Part shown: in pieces, positions 1 through 7,022 of the stretch
Layout of the letters: each line of letters begins with the position of its first letter
How positions within the stretch are numbered: position 1 is the stretch's first letter
IMG/VR virus record: IMGVR_UViG_3300006108_000048
Span: 1-27,473 of that record
Direction: 5' to 3' (one strand)
From: a virus
Length of the DNA: 27,473 bases
Position numbers and translations under genes: made by a program
Notes under the pieces: model-generated
Seen by the model: only the letters and a program-made list of their open reading frames with translations
Database searches by the model: none
What the model was told of the DNA's origin: nothing

Positions 1-1
1 G

Positions 2-766
2 TTGGTCTTTTGATAATTGTTTGAAAGTCAAACCACCTGCACCACCAGTTTCTTTATCTTTATCACCAAAATTAGGAATAACTGTTTTCCAATCAACATT
101 AGCTAGTGCTTTTTCAGCCAACAAAAATGAACCTATTGCACCACCTGCCATAAGTCCATATTTTAAGAAACCAGATTTCTTGACTTTGCGAGTTATGCGA
201 CCAACCAATGAAGGTCTTTTACCAGTTAAAACTTCAACTATTTCTTCTAAATGTGTTTCTTTTTGGTCGTCTAATTGTTTTCTATACTTTTTATCTTTTT
301 TGGCCTTTTGTTTTTCCCACTTGGCAATGTTTCTTTCCAAATTAAATAATTTAGCCAAAATGTCGGCCGCAGTATCTCTCGCCTTCATTGGAACTTCTGA
401 ACCAGAACTGACTTTAGAAATTAAAAGATTCTTTTGTTTAACAGAAACCTTTTTTTCTTCTTTTTCTTTTTTTGGTTCTTGATTGCCCACAGGCGCAACG
501 TCAGGTTTTACTTCTTGTGGAGTTTCTTCTTTGGGAGTTACTGCTTGTGGAAATAGTTTTGACATTAATGGTAATGTCATAAAGTCCTGATAACCAGGTT
601 GAGAAGCAATTTCTGCTCCCATTTTCTGTAATCGTTCATCACTTAGGTCTCTTGATACCGCTTTGACCTTTTTCATTTGTTGTGGCGTCAAATGTGAACC
701 ACCATCGGAAAGTATTAAACCGATTTCACCTTTATTTAATAGTTCTTTAAATGTTTTGTTGTCCAT
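2..766 (-). CDS. Partial large tail protein, candidate tape measure (C-terminus beyond window)
   Basis: The reading frame opens with ATG at 766 and stays open to the window edge (255 codons), so the C-terminal part is missing. The N-terminal 75 residues are helical and polar (start MDNKTFKELLNKGEIG). A Pro/Glu/Lys-rich linker follows, then a strongly charged helical region likely to form a coiled coil (around residues 125-190). A hydrophobic Gly/Ala/Leu segment at about residues 199-218 resembles a membrane-spanning stretch, and a Gly-rich linker comes after it. The start codon directly abuts the TAG of the gp26 frameshift extension, which suggests translational coupling. I do not recognise the family. 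The position right after a frameshifting chaperone, the coiled coil and the membrane-like segment fit a tape measure protein (T4 gp29 role), but a tail-associated lysozyme or another hub protein is also possible. Confidence 0.6.
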   Translation of the reverse strand, partial: MDNKTFKELLNKGEIGLILSDGGSHLTPQQMKKVKAVSRDLSDERLQKMGAEIASQPGYQDFMTLPLMSKLFPQAVTPKEETPQEVKPDVAPVGNQEPKKEKEEKKVSVKQKNLLISKVSSGSEVPMKARDTAADILAKLFNLERNIAKWEKQKAKKDKKYRKQLDDQKETHLEEIVEVLTGKRPSLVGRITRKVKKSGFLKYGLMAGGAIGSFLLAEKALANVDWKTVIPNFGDKDKETGGAGGLTFKQLSKDQ

Positions 767-1680
767 CTATCGTTTCATTGAAGCTTGTTGTTTTATTCTT
801 TCATTTTCTTCTTCAATATACTGAGCCAACATAGCGATATAAATGTCCCTTTCCCACGGTATCATATTTTCAAGTTCCGTGAGAGAATACTTATGGTGTT
901 GCATCAAAGAGAAATTAGTTTTATAGTAATTTCTCAGGTTATCATGACAAAATATTATACGAAAAAACTTTCGAGACCTTCCATACTAATCGTATGGTCA
1001 AAACCGCATTTAGAACACTTCATTTCAATCTTCTTGTTCATCTTTGGTAGATGATTAAAGAAATCTTCTAGTTTACTGAATTGCTCTTGATTCAAAGATT
1101 CAATAAATTGCATCAATTCTTCTCTTGGTGTTTCAGCCGCATAATAATATTGTTCACCATCAAAAATATAATCAATACTATCTAATACCACTTCAAATGC
1201 AATATCTACAGCCGAATCTTTGTTAGAAAGTTTATTAACCAAAGAAAACTCTGGATATTTCATCTTAATAGTAATCTTATCGTTAATTTTAATCTCATCA
1301 GAACTATCTGGATCAAATTCAACTTTAACATCCAAAATATTAAACTTAGCCAACATCTTACTATTACATTGTTCACCATTAACTTCATTGGTACAAACGT
1401 ATTTGTTTTCTACAATCTCACCAACAGACCTTGCACGAAGGTTTAAAAAGTAATATTCAACATCGATTACTGGTAACTTATCGATATCGATGCCTTCTGT
1501 AATGGTACAATTTGTTAATACCTGACGAATGTTTCTTTCAATCGTTTCTTTATCATCCGCTTCCATGGCCATCATCAAGTTTTTTTGTTCTTTAACTAAG
1601 AACGGTCTAAATTTAATCTGTTTTTTAGATAATGGTAAATCAAGGTCATAGACCGGTGCATCAATTTTTGGTAAAGCCAT
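767..1680 (-). CDS. gp26 -1 frameshift product (tail assembly chaperone, gpGT-like)
   Basis: A -1 slip on TTTTTTC (967-961) would carry ribosomes past the gp26 stop into an open frame ending at TAG 769-767. The slip would add 64 residues and give a fusion of about 304 residues. The extension is coherent and helical: it includes the stretch YSLTELENMIPWERDIYIAM and ends in a charged helix (YIEEENERIKQQ). The only ATG in this frame (904-902) has no Shine-Dalgarno sequence and would drop the well-formed helix before it (LRNYYKTNFSLM). The -1 frame is open from 985 down, with no ATG before 904. In lambda, the gpG/gpGT pair made this way chaperones the tape measure protein. I infer the same role. 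A stand-alone small protein starting at 904 is the alternative. Confidence 0.6.
955..1680 (-). CDS. 26: Baseplate hub / tail assembly protein gp26
   Basis: This 241-residue protein matches the T4 gp26 type (208 residues in T4; T4 baseplate protein family), which is needed to assemble the central hub of the baseplate. The N-terminus reads MALPKIDAPVYDLDLPLSKK, followed by the conserved region KFRPFLVKEQKNLMMAME. Four cysteines stand in two pairs (C96/C105 and CxxC at 222-225), which could bind zinc. A clear GAGGAG Shine-Dalgarno sequence lies 7 bases before the ATG. The gene lies 20 bases after the tube protein gene in the same leftward operon. Its last sense codons contain a slippery TTTTTTC, so a longer frameshift product is likely to be made as well. 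Confidence 0.85.
   Translation of the reverse strand: MALPKIDAPVYDLDLPLSKKQIKFRPFLVKEQKNLMMAMEADDKETIERNIRQVLTNCTITEGIDIDKLPVIDVEYYFLNLRARSVGEIVENKYVCTNEVNGEQCNSKMLAKFNILDVKVEFDPDSSDEIKINDKITIKMKYPEFSLVNKLSNKDSAVDIAFEVVLDSIDYIFDGEQYYYAAETPREELMQFIESLNQEQFSKLEDFFNHLPKMNKKIEMKCSKCGFDHTISMEGLESFFV
961..967 (-). promoter_or_regulatory. Programmed -1 frameshift site TTTTTTC
   Basis: In the gp26 frame the heptamer reads T TTT TTC, a canonical X XXY YYZ slippery sequence, and it is followed by GTA and the stop TAA. A -1 slip would re-pair both tRNAs and continue with CGT ATA ATA into a frame open for 64 codons. I see no strong downstream hairpin or upstream Shine-Dalgarno-like stimulator. The nearby stop codon may itself help by slowing the ribosome. 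Confidence 0.6.
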
Positions 1681-1700
1681 TTTAAAACTCCTCTATCAAA

Positions 1701-2300
1701 TCAAAATTTTAATGATGTTATATCGTTTACTAATCCAGTAGTTGCAGCCTGAACAAAACTCTGACCAAGACTTTGAACAGTATTGTTTTGCCATTGTGTA
1801 TATGCAAACACAACAGCTAATTTATGGTAACCTTCATTTGACCAATCCATATCTAATTGATTTACTGCAATTGGAAAGGCTTCTCTCAATACGGCCGAAT
1901 AAGACAAATTGTTTGTTGAACTGTATTGATTAACCGATACATCAACCGCATAGTTTGCTTTGTATTGAAAATTAAAATTAGATGATGGATTAACCAATTC
2001 TTGCCAAGCATCAAAGAAAATCTTTTCTTTCATATCATCACCAACAATAAAAGTCATAGTTATTTCATTATAAGTTGTATGATAAGGCATCTTTTCAACC
2101 GGCGCAGAACCAATTTTTCTTTCTGTCGTTTCGAATGTTCTACCTGGCATTTCTGCATTTTCGCAACGGAAACTTAAATTTCTACCAGCAGTAACATATG
2201 GTGACAAAACAATAGGTACCGGTATAGTTACATCAAACCTTGCCGGTCTGGCAACTTCCGTGTAAAAACTCGATTTGAATTGATTAAGATTGCCTGCCAT
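1701..2300 (-). CDS. Tail-tube-fold protein (gp19/gp54 type)
   Basis: The 199-residue protein has the layout of phage tail tube subunits: an ARPARFDVTIPVPI strand near the start, SFRCENAEMPGRTFETTERK, and YSAVLREAFPIAVNQLDMDW before the closing strands. In T4 such proteins form the inner tube (gp19, 163 residues) or start it on the baseplate (gp54, 320 residues). The location among hub and baseplate genes, away from a sheath gene, favours a tube initiator or hub-proximal ring, but this is inference. The gene starts 1 base after the stop of the upstream gene and shares its leftward operon. GGAAAG about 4 bases before the ATG can act as the ribosome binding site. Confidence 0.75.
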   Translation of the reverse strand: MAGNLNQFKSSFYTEVARPARFDVTIPVPIVLSPYVTAGRNLSFRCENAEMPGRTFETTERKIGSAPVEKMPYHTTYNEITMTFIVGDDMKEKIFFDAWQELVNPSSNFNFQYKANYAVDVSVNQYSSTNNLSYSAVLREAFPIAVNQLDMDWSNEGYHKLAVVFAYTQWQNNTVQSLGQSFVQAATTGLVNDITSLKF

Positions 2301-2301
2301 T

Positions 2302-2895
2302 TTACTTTCCTATTTGTTCTACTGATTCTTGCCATACTTTACCGGTTCTTGCCTTTTTGAAGTCTTGGACAGGCAGAAAGGCTGCCACATCCCACTCATT
2401 TGGCTGAATGGCAAGTATTTTTGACCTAATCTGACTGGTCAAGTATCTTTTAATGCATGGTTTAAACTCTACAAGCGACTTGGAGGCCTTCAAAATGTCA
2501 TAAGTGACACGCAACCTTTGTATGTTGTTTCTCTCATCGTAGGTGGCGAAATCCATCAGTTTGGATAAAAATGCCAATCTGTATCGGAGTGGCAAATAAT
2601 GCAGGTTTAAACCTAAAAAACCATCGTTATATCTTTCCAATACCAAAGTAAGTGGGAAGATATCATAATATGGTAACTTATCTTTGGTCTTTGGGTCATA
2701 ATAATAACAGTATAAACCACCTTCCATAAAGTGGTTAACGTGTCTACTCTTTTCCGCCTCTATACTATCCGCAATACTACCTTGACCTCTAATCGTGGAT
2801 ATTTTTCTCATTAACCAGTCCAAAGATTCTCTGGACATGGTTTGAAGTTCTCTTGCGGACTTTTGAGCTGCGAGTTGTGTAAGTTTAGATGCCAT
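2302..2895 (-). CDS. 2: gp2-like DNA end protector / head-tail completion protein
   Basis: This 197-residue protein carries a central conserved block, with LYCYYYDPKTKDKLPYYD at about residues 61-78, then FPLTLVLERYNDGFLGLNLH and YLPLRYRLAFLSKLMDF. I recall this block from proteins annotated as gp2 in T4-like cyanophages and pelagiphages. T4 gp2 (274 residues) binds the ends of packaged DNA and shields them from host RecBCD. In T4, gene 2 lies directly before gene 4. Here the two are also neighbours, 12 bases apart on the same strand but in reversed order, which supports the call. The N-terminus is helical and basic. The protein is shorter than T4 gp2, and no catalytic motif is visible. Confidence 0.5.
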   Translation of the reverse strand: MASKLTQLAAQKSARELQTMSRESLDWLMRKISTIRGQGSIADSIEAEKSRHVNHFMEGGLYCYYYDPKTKDKLPYYDIFPLTLVLERYNDGFLGLNLHYLPLRYRLAFLSKLMDFATYDERNNIQRLRVTYDILKASKSLVEFKPCIKRYLTSQIRSKILAIQPNEWDVAAFLPVQDFKKARTGKVWQESVEQIGK

Positions 2896-2907
2896 TTGAG
2901 TATTTAG

Positions 2908-3342
2908 TTAGAGTCCTAGATGGTCTTCCGTAATAAGTTTAAACTCCCAACCACGGTCAAGACAATATTCTGTTGCTGCTTTCCATTTGGCCTGATTGAC
3001 ACCCCATGTTTGAACCTCGGTTAAATACTGTTTTGTAATTCTTTTACGAACTTCTGGCTGTATTGTTTGTTTTTTTGGTTTAACTTCTAACATCATTGTT
3101 TTGAGTGTTCCGTCTTTGGTTCTCATTTTTACAATGAAGTCTGGAAAGTATCGGTGTCTGCGATTATCTATTGGAGAGATGTATGGAATGGTTAATTCTT
3201 CTGAAGCCCAAGAGATAATCGATGGATTCTGGTCGAGCCATGACATCAACTTACATTCCCATGAGGAACGATAGATGATATTATTTGGGTCACCAATATA
3301 CTTTTTTGGGTATTTTGGTATGAATTGTCCTTTGTAAGCCAT
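2908..3342 (-). CDS. 4: Head completion protein gp4 (gp50/65 family)
   Basis: This protein of about 144 residues aligns by eye with T4 gp4 along its whole length (150 residues): start MAYKGQFIPKYPKKYIGDP, then IYRSSWECKLMSWLDQNPSI, ISWASEE, RRHRYFPDFIV, MLEVKPKKQT and a C-terminal WGVNQAKWKAA...ITEDHLGL. The order E...D...ExK (SEELTIPY, PDFIV, EVKPKK) resembles a PD-(D/E)XK nuclease core. In T4, gp4 acts at the last step of head filling before tail joining. I chose the ATG at 3342 because the T4 protein starts at the same MAY; the longer frame begins with a TTG at 3360. No Shine-Dalgarno sequence is present before this ATG. It is the first gene of the leftward operon. Confidence 0.9.
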   Translation of the reverse strand: MAYKGQFIPKYPKKYIGDPNNIIYRSSWECKLMSWLDQNPSIISWASEELTIPYISPIDNRRHRYFPDFIVKMRTKDGTLKTMMLEVKPKKQTIQPEVRKRITKQYLTEVQTWGVNQAKWKAATEYCLDRGWEFKLITEDHLGL

Positions 3343-3349
3343 ATAAATA
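3342..3349 (+). promoter_or_regulatory. Late promoter TATAAATA for the rightward baseplate operon
   Basis: The sequence is an exact match to the T4 late -10 element TATAAATA, which is read by the phage late sigma factor gp55. It stands 28 bases before the gp48 start, which leaves room for a short leader with the purine-rich AAAAAGAGAAAA ribosome binding site. It overlaps the gp4 start codon on the other strand. Confidence 0.65.
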
Positions 3350-3355
3350 TGTATA
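3348..3355 (-). promoter_or_regulatory. Possible leftward late promoter TATACATA
   Basis: On the minus strand TATACATA differs from the T4 late element by one base and overlaps the rightward TATAAATA by two bases. Transcription from it would begin at or next to the gp4 ATG (3342), so the message would have no leader. This is the only promoter-like element found in the 35-base gap for the leftward genes, and it is a weak call. Confidence 0.3.
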
Positions 3356-3377
3356 TTCAATCCAAAAAGAGAAAACC

Positions 3378-4673
3378 ATGGGTCTGTCAGTCATTCCAAC
3401 AAATATAGGTGGAGTTAATATTCCACTAGCCCAATTACAGGGACCATTATCATCTCTGTTTCAAACAACAGCTTCAACAAATCTTACTTTTCCTGCGGAT
3501 TTAGCTACAAATCCTACTATGGGTCATGCAGTTATTTTTAGTGTATATGATTACCAATCAGGTTTTAGTGATGGATTAAACCAAGCAACTAGTGCTTTAT
3601 CTTCTGCAATTAATAATGTAGCGTCAGGCACTACAAATTTAGGTCAAGCAATCAATTCAGCCAGCCAAGCAGTAAGTGCTGGAATTCAAAGTAATATATC
3701 TGCTGCATTAAATGGAGATAAACCTTCTGTAATTAATGCAATTCAAGCAAAAACTTATACCAGAACTGCAAATAAAAAAGCTCCAGCACTTGGAAATATT
3801 TGTTTGTATATGCCAGATACTTTGGTTGCACAACATACTGCTAATTATAGTGATGTTAGTATGACAGATTTATTGGGTTATAAAGGTCTTTTAGGAAATG
3901 CCTACGGAGATTTTGCAAAAGCTGGTGGAATGAAATCTGTGGCAGATTTTGCAAATACATTCTTAAAGTCTGATTACGGTAAAGCAGCTGCTGCTAAAGT
4001 TGCAGGTGCCGCCTTAGGTGGTGGTGAATTGGGTGCAGTCATTCAACAAGCAGCTGGTCAATATACCAACCCACAAACACAATTATTGTTTAAAGGTGTA
4101 GGTCTAAGAACATTTAATCTTGAGTTTCTTTTTACTCCAAAAAGTTCAGCAGAAGCGGACACAGTAAAAACTATTTGTGATACTTTTACATTCTTCTCTT
4201 TACCTGGATTAGCAGGCGCTTCAGGTGGCGAACCAGGTCAATATTTAACACCTCCACAAATTTTTGGAATTCAATTTAAATTCTTAGGTGGTAATGGTAT
4301 TGTTAGTTCGGTTGCAAATGTCTTTCAAAATGCATTAACCAATGCAGGTTTAGGTTTCTTGACCAGCACCAACCCATATGAAACAATTAATGGTGGTGCA
4401 GATGCAAAAATAATGTCAATTAACGATTGCGTTTTAGAAAGTGTTTCTGTTGATTATGCACCAAACGGTTGGGCAGCATATAATGATGGTTATGGAGTTC
4501 AAACTCGTTTAACATTATCATTTAAAGAAATGCGTATCTTTACTAAAGATGATGTTAAAAATCCTACAATTAACAAAAATTATAAATCTACAACAGGTTC
4601 TTCAACAACAAGTAATCCAAATGCTTTACCATCATTATCAGGTGTTGGTCCTCAACCAGGAGTTACATACTAA
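3378..4673 (+). CDS. 48: Baseplate tail tube cap protein gp48
   Basis: The 431-residue protein fits gp48 (T4: 364 residues), which sits on the central hub and forms the platform on which the tail tube starts. Supporting stretches are TNPTMGHAVIFSVYDYQSGF (about residues 46-65), NICLYMPDTLVAQHTANYSD, a long Ala/Gly-rich middle, FKGVGLRTFNLEFLFTPKSS, and the C-terminal INDCVLESVSVDYAPNGWAA...TRLTLSFKEMRIFTK, which is the beta core shared with tube proteins. The Ala/Gly/Ser-rich inserts explain the extra length. It is the first gene after the TATAAATA promoter, and gp53 follows 2 bases later. Confidence 0.85.
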   Translation: MGLSVIPTNIGGVNIPLAQLQGPLSSLFQTTASTNLTFPADLATNPTMGHAVIFSVYDYQSGFSDGLNQATSALSSAINNVASGTTNLGQAINSASQAVSAGIQSNISAALNGDKPSVINAIQAKTYTRTANKKAPALGNICLYMPDTLVAQHTANYSDVSMTDLLGYKGLLGNAYGDFAKAGGMKSVADFANTFLKSDYGKAAAAKVAGAALGGGELGAVIQQAAGQYTNPQTQLLFKGVGLRTFNLEFLFTPKSSAEADTVKTICDTFTFFSLPGLAGASGGEPGQYLTPPQIFGIQFKFLGGNGIVSSVANVFQNALTNAGLGFLTSTNPYETINGGADAKIMSINDCVLESVSVDYAPNGWAAYNDGYGVQTRLTLSFKEMRIFTKDDVKNPTINKNYKSTTGSSTTSNPNALPSLSGVGPQPGVTY

Positions 4674-4675
4674 AA

Positions 4676-5305
4676 ATGAAATATTTTGACACCATACCTT
4701 TTGCTACCACATTTGATGCAAAAGGCAATGCATTACAGTTAAAAAATTTAACATTAAGAAGTAAACTGATTCCTCAGTTGGCTCAAAATCCATTAATTTT
4801 TTATGCCTATTCAATTCAAGAAGGGGATACACCAGAAATTATTGCTTACAAATATTATGGTGATCCGTATCGTTATTGGGTCGTATTGGTCGCAAATGAA
4901 ATGATGGATCCTTCATGGAATTGGCCATTAGATACTCGCCAGTTTACAACATACCTTATAGACAAATATGAGGCAGCTGCCAATGGTGCAAATGTTCTTT
5001 CTTATACTCAATCAACAATTCACCATTATGAAAAAATAATTACCACATATGATGATTCGGTTCAAACCAAAGTAATCAAAAACATTATTGTTGATGGGGA
5101 TACATATAATGCAACGGTGCCAAGTTCCAAAAGTGCATCATTTCCTAGTGAAAATGCTTTGGTTTCTTATAGTGTAAGTAAAGAGGCGGTTTCTATTTTT
5201 GATTATGAAAATAACTTAAATGAATCAAAGCGAAATATCAAATTAATCAACTCTGCTTATGTTGGTGATATTGAAAATCAATTTAAATACTTAATGTCTT
5301 TATAA
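4676..5305 (+). CDS. 53: Baseplate wedge subunit gp53
   Basis: At 209 residues it is close to T4 gp53 (196 residues). It starts MKYFDTIPFATTFDAKGNAL. A LysM-like stretch follows at about residues 42-85 (YSIQEGDTPEIIAYKYYGDP, then YRYWVVLVANEMMDPSWNWP), the best conserved part of the family. In T4, gp53 joins neighbouring wedges to each other and to the hub, which closes the six-wedge dome. The C-terminal half is more variable. The gene is packed between gp48 (2-base gap) and the gp27-like gene (1-base gap), so coupled translation is likely. Confidence 0.88.
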   Translation: MKYFDTIPFATTFDAKGNALQLKNLTLRSKLIPQLAQNPLIFYAYSIQEGDTPEIIAYKYYGDPYRYWVVLVANEMMDPSWNWPLDTRQFTTYLIDKYEAAANGANVLSYTQSTIHHYEKIITTYDDSVQTKVIKNIIVDGDTYNATVPSSKSASFPSENALVSYSVSKEAVSIFDYENNLNESKRNIKLINSAYVGDIENQFKYLMSL

Positions 5306-5306
5306 T

Positions 5307-6722
5307 ATGGCCACAACAAATATAAGTGGTACACAAGTTTTAAGGTACCCAACAGAGTACCAACTATCACTATTAAACCTTGCAACTTCAATGCAAGGTG
5401 CTGGTGTAGTTAATCTTATGCCATTTTTGGTTGAATTGAGTTTGTTTGAAGATATTTACGGTAATACAATTTCTGGTCAATTAATACTTTCTGATGCATT
5501 GGGATTAATTTCAAACTTCTCAATGAGTGGTAATGAATTTCTTCAAATACAATTAAAGAAAACCGAACAAGATTCTTTTGGTATTAGTAGAAATTATAGA
5601 ATATATAAAGTTTCACATAGAACTGCCGCAGAAAACAATAATTACGAATCATACATATTAAACTTTTGTTCTGAAGAATTTTTGGTAGCCGAACAATACA
5701 GAATATCAAAGTCATACAAAAGCAAAAAAATATCTGAAATTATTACCAGTATTTTAAAAGATTATGTCAAGGTTGGCCAAGGTAAAACTAAGACGATTCA
5801 TGTTAGTGAAACACAAGGCACATATGACTTTATTTTACCAAATAAAAGATTATTTGAAACTATTAATTGGTTGTCTACATATGCTCTACCACTACCTAAT
5901 GCAGGTGAAGGTGCGGATATGTTATTCTTTGAAAATGCTGATGGTTACTGGTTTAAATCGTTACAAGAACTTTATGTTCAACCAATTTACAGAACATTTA
6001 GTTATGCACCAAAAAACGTTTCGGTGCAAAATATTGACCAGCAATTGGCTAACGTATATGATTTTGAAGTTTTAAATTTATTTGATACATTAAAAGCAAT
6101 TACTAATGGAACTTTTTCTAATCGTTTAATTTCTTTGGATCCTGTGCAAAGAAAAAGTACCGTAACAGATTTTAATTATGATACTTATTTTACTAAAGGT
6201 AAAAAAATAAACGTCAGTCCAGTAACCAATAACTTAAAAAATAGATGGCAAAAAGCAATATATGATGCGCCTCCAGGTGAACTAAATCATGGTACACTAA
6301 GAATGGTACCAGGTAATTCTGAACAAAAGAAACAACCATTCGTAGCAGGAGCACCAAATACTGTGGCACCTGATATTTTTATTGAAAAAACAATGCCCAA
6401 CAGAGTGGCACAGATTGCTTTGGCAAATTATACTAAGATTAAAATAACTGTTGCTGGTGACCCACTATTAACAGTAGGTAGAGTTGTAGATTTTGAGTAT
6501 TTAAAAGATGACCCATCAACCAGTTTCTTGACTTCTGGTGGCAATTCAATGAGAAAAAGTGACCCTTTGTTATCAGGCAAATACTTAATTACTGCATCAA
6601 GACATATTTTGAGAAACAACTCCTATATGACAATATTAGAGTTATGCAAAGATAGTTACCAACAACAGTTGGCTTCTTTTGATAGTTCTTTGCAACCTTT
6701 GGTGGATGGTAAACAAGTATGA
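5307..6722 (+). CDS. 27: Baseplate central hub protein, gp27-like
   Basis: This 471-residue protein resembles T4 gp27 (391 residues), the trimeric hub ring that joins the tube to the gp5 spike. The hub-family stretch FLVELSLFEDIYGNTISGQL is at about residues 41-60, followed by ILSDALGLISNFSMSGNEFL and YESYILNFCSEEFLVAEQY. Later, SKKISEIITSILKDY and YDFILPNKRLFETINWLSTY match the second tube-like domain, and RVAQIALANYTKIKITVAGDP with LSGKYLITASRHIL close the protein. The neighbours fit: an OB-fold gp5 gene starts inside its stop codon (ATGA). T4 keeps gene 27 elsewhere, beside genes 26 and 51, so this order differs. Confidence 0.8.
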   Translation: MATTNISGTQVLRYPTEYQLSLLNLATSMQGAGVVNLMPFLVELSLFEDIYGNTISGQLILSDALGLISNFSMSGNEFLQIQLKKTEQDSFGISRNYRIYKVSHRTAAENNNYESYILNFCSEEFLVAEQYRISKSYKSKKISEIITSILKDYVKVGQGKTKTIHVSETQGTYDFILPNKRLFETINWLSTYALPLPNAGEGADMLFFENADGYWFKSLQELYVQPIYRTFSYAPKNVSVQNIDQQLANVYDFEVLNLFDTLKAITNGTFSNRLISLDPVQRKSTVTDFNYDTYFTKGKKINVSPVTNNLKNRWQKAIYDAPPGELNHGTLRMVPGNSEQKKQPFVAGAPNTVAPDIFIEKTMPNRVAQIALANYTKIKITVAGDPLLTVGRVVDFEYLKDDPSTSFLTSGGNSMRKSDPLLSGKYLITASRHILRNNSYMTILELCKDSYQQQLASFDSSLQPLVDGKQV

Positions 6723-7021
6723 TGATAGATAGAAATAGTTTTATTGGTAACCAATTCATTTGGTGGGTTGGTGTTGTTGAGAATGAAATTGATAAGTTGG
6801 CTCTTGGTCGTTGTCAAGTTCGTATCTTTGGCTGGCACACAGATAATACCAGTCAATTACCAACAACTGATTTACCTTGGGCTCATCCGGTTCATTCTAT
6901 TAATAATTCAAGAACATTTACTCCTTTGAGTAAAGGTGATTGGGTGGTAGGGTTCTTTATGGATGGAGAATCAGGACAATTTCCAGTAATGTTTGGCGTG
7001 ATGCCAGGAATAAAACACTAA
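6719..7021 (+). CDS. 5: gp5 N-terminal OB-fold domain as a separate protein
   Basis: The 100-residue protein corresponds to the N-terminal OB domain of T4 gp5 (about residues 1-129 of 575), which docks the cell-puncturing spike on gp27. Typical features are FIWWVGVVENEIDKLALGRC, VRIFGWHT, LPTTDLPWAHPVHSI, and a C-terminal GDWVVGFFMDGESGQFPVMF. In T4 the same chain continues into a lysozyme and a beta-helix; here it stops after the OB fold. The ATG overlaps the gp27-like stop (ATGA), so the two binding partners are probably translated in step. A second in-frame ATG at 6722 is an equal start candidate. Confidence 0.85.
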   Translation: MMIDRNSFIGNQFIWWVGVVENEIDKLALGRCQVRIFGWHTDNTSQLPTTDLPWAHPVHSINNSRTFTPLSKGDWVVGFFMDGESGQFPVMFGVMPGIKH

Positions 7022-7022
7022 A

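Noticed and set aside
21-482. Open frame of 153 codons on the plus strand at the left edge
   Set aside because: It is antisense to the truncated minus-strand gene (2-766), which has charge and helix patterns of a real protein. The plus frame is low-complexity Ser/Phe/Leu and has no ribosome binding site.
785-1054. Plus-strand frame of 89 codons across the gp26 3' end
   Set aside because: It is antisense to gp26 and its frameshift extension. It is rich in Phe/Ile/Leu as expected from the complement of an AT-rich gene.
3343-3360. Longer gp4 start with six extra residues
   Set aside because: The extra residues would begin with a TTG codon. T4 gp4 starts at the matching MAY, so the ATG at 3342 is the better start.
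4811-4940. LysM-like stretch taken as a cell-wall-binding enzyme
   Set aside because: This LysM-like fold is a normal part of gp53 and does not mean peptidoglycan binding here.
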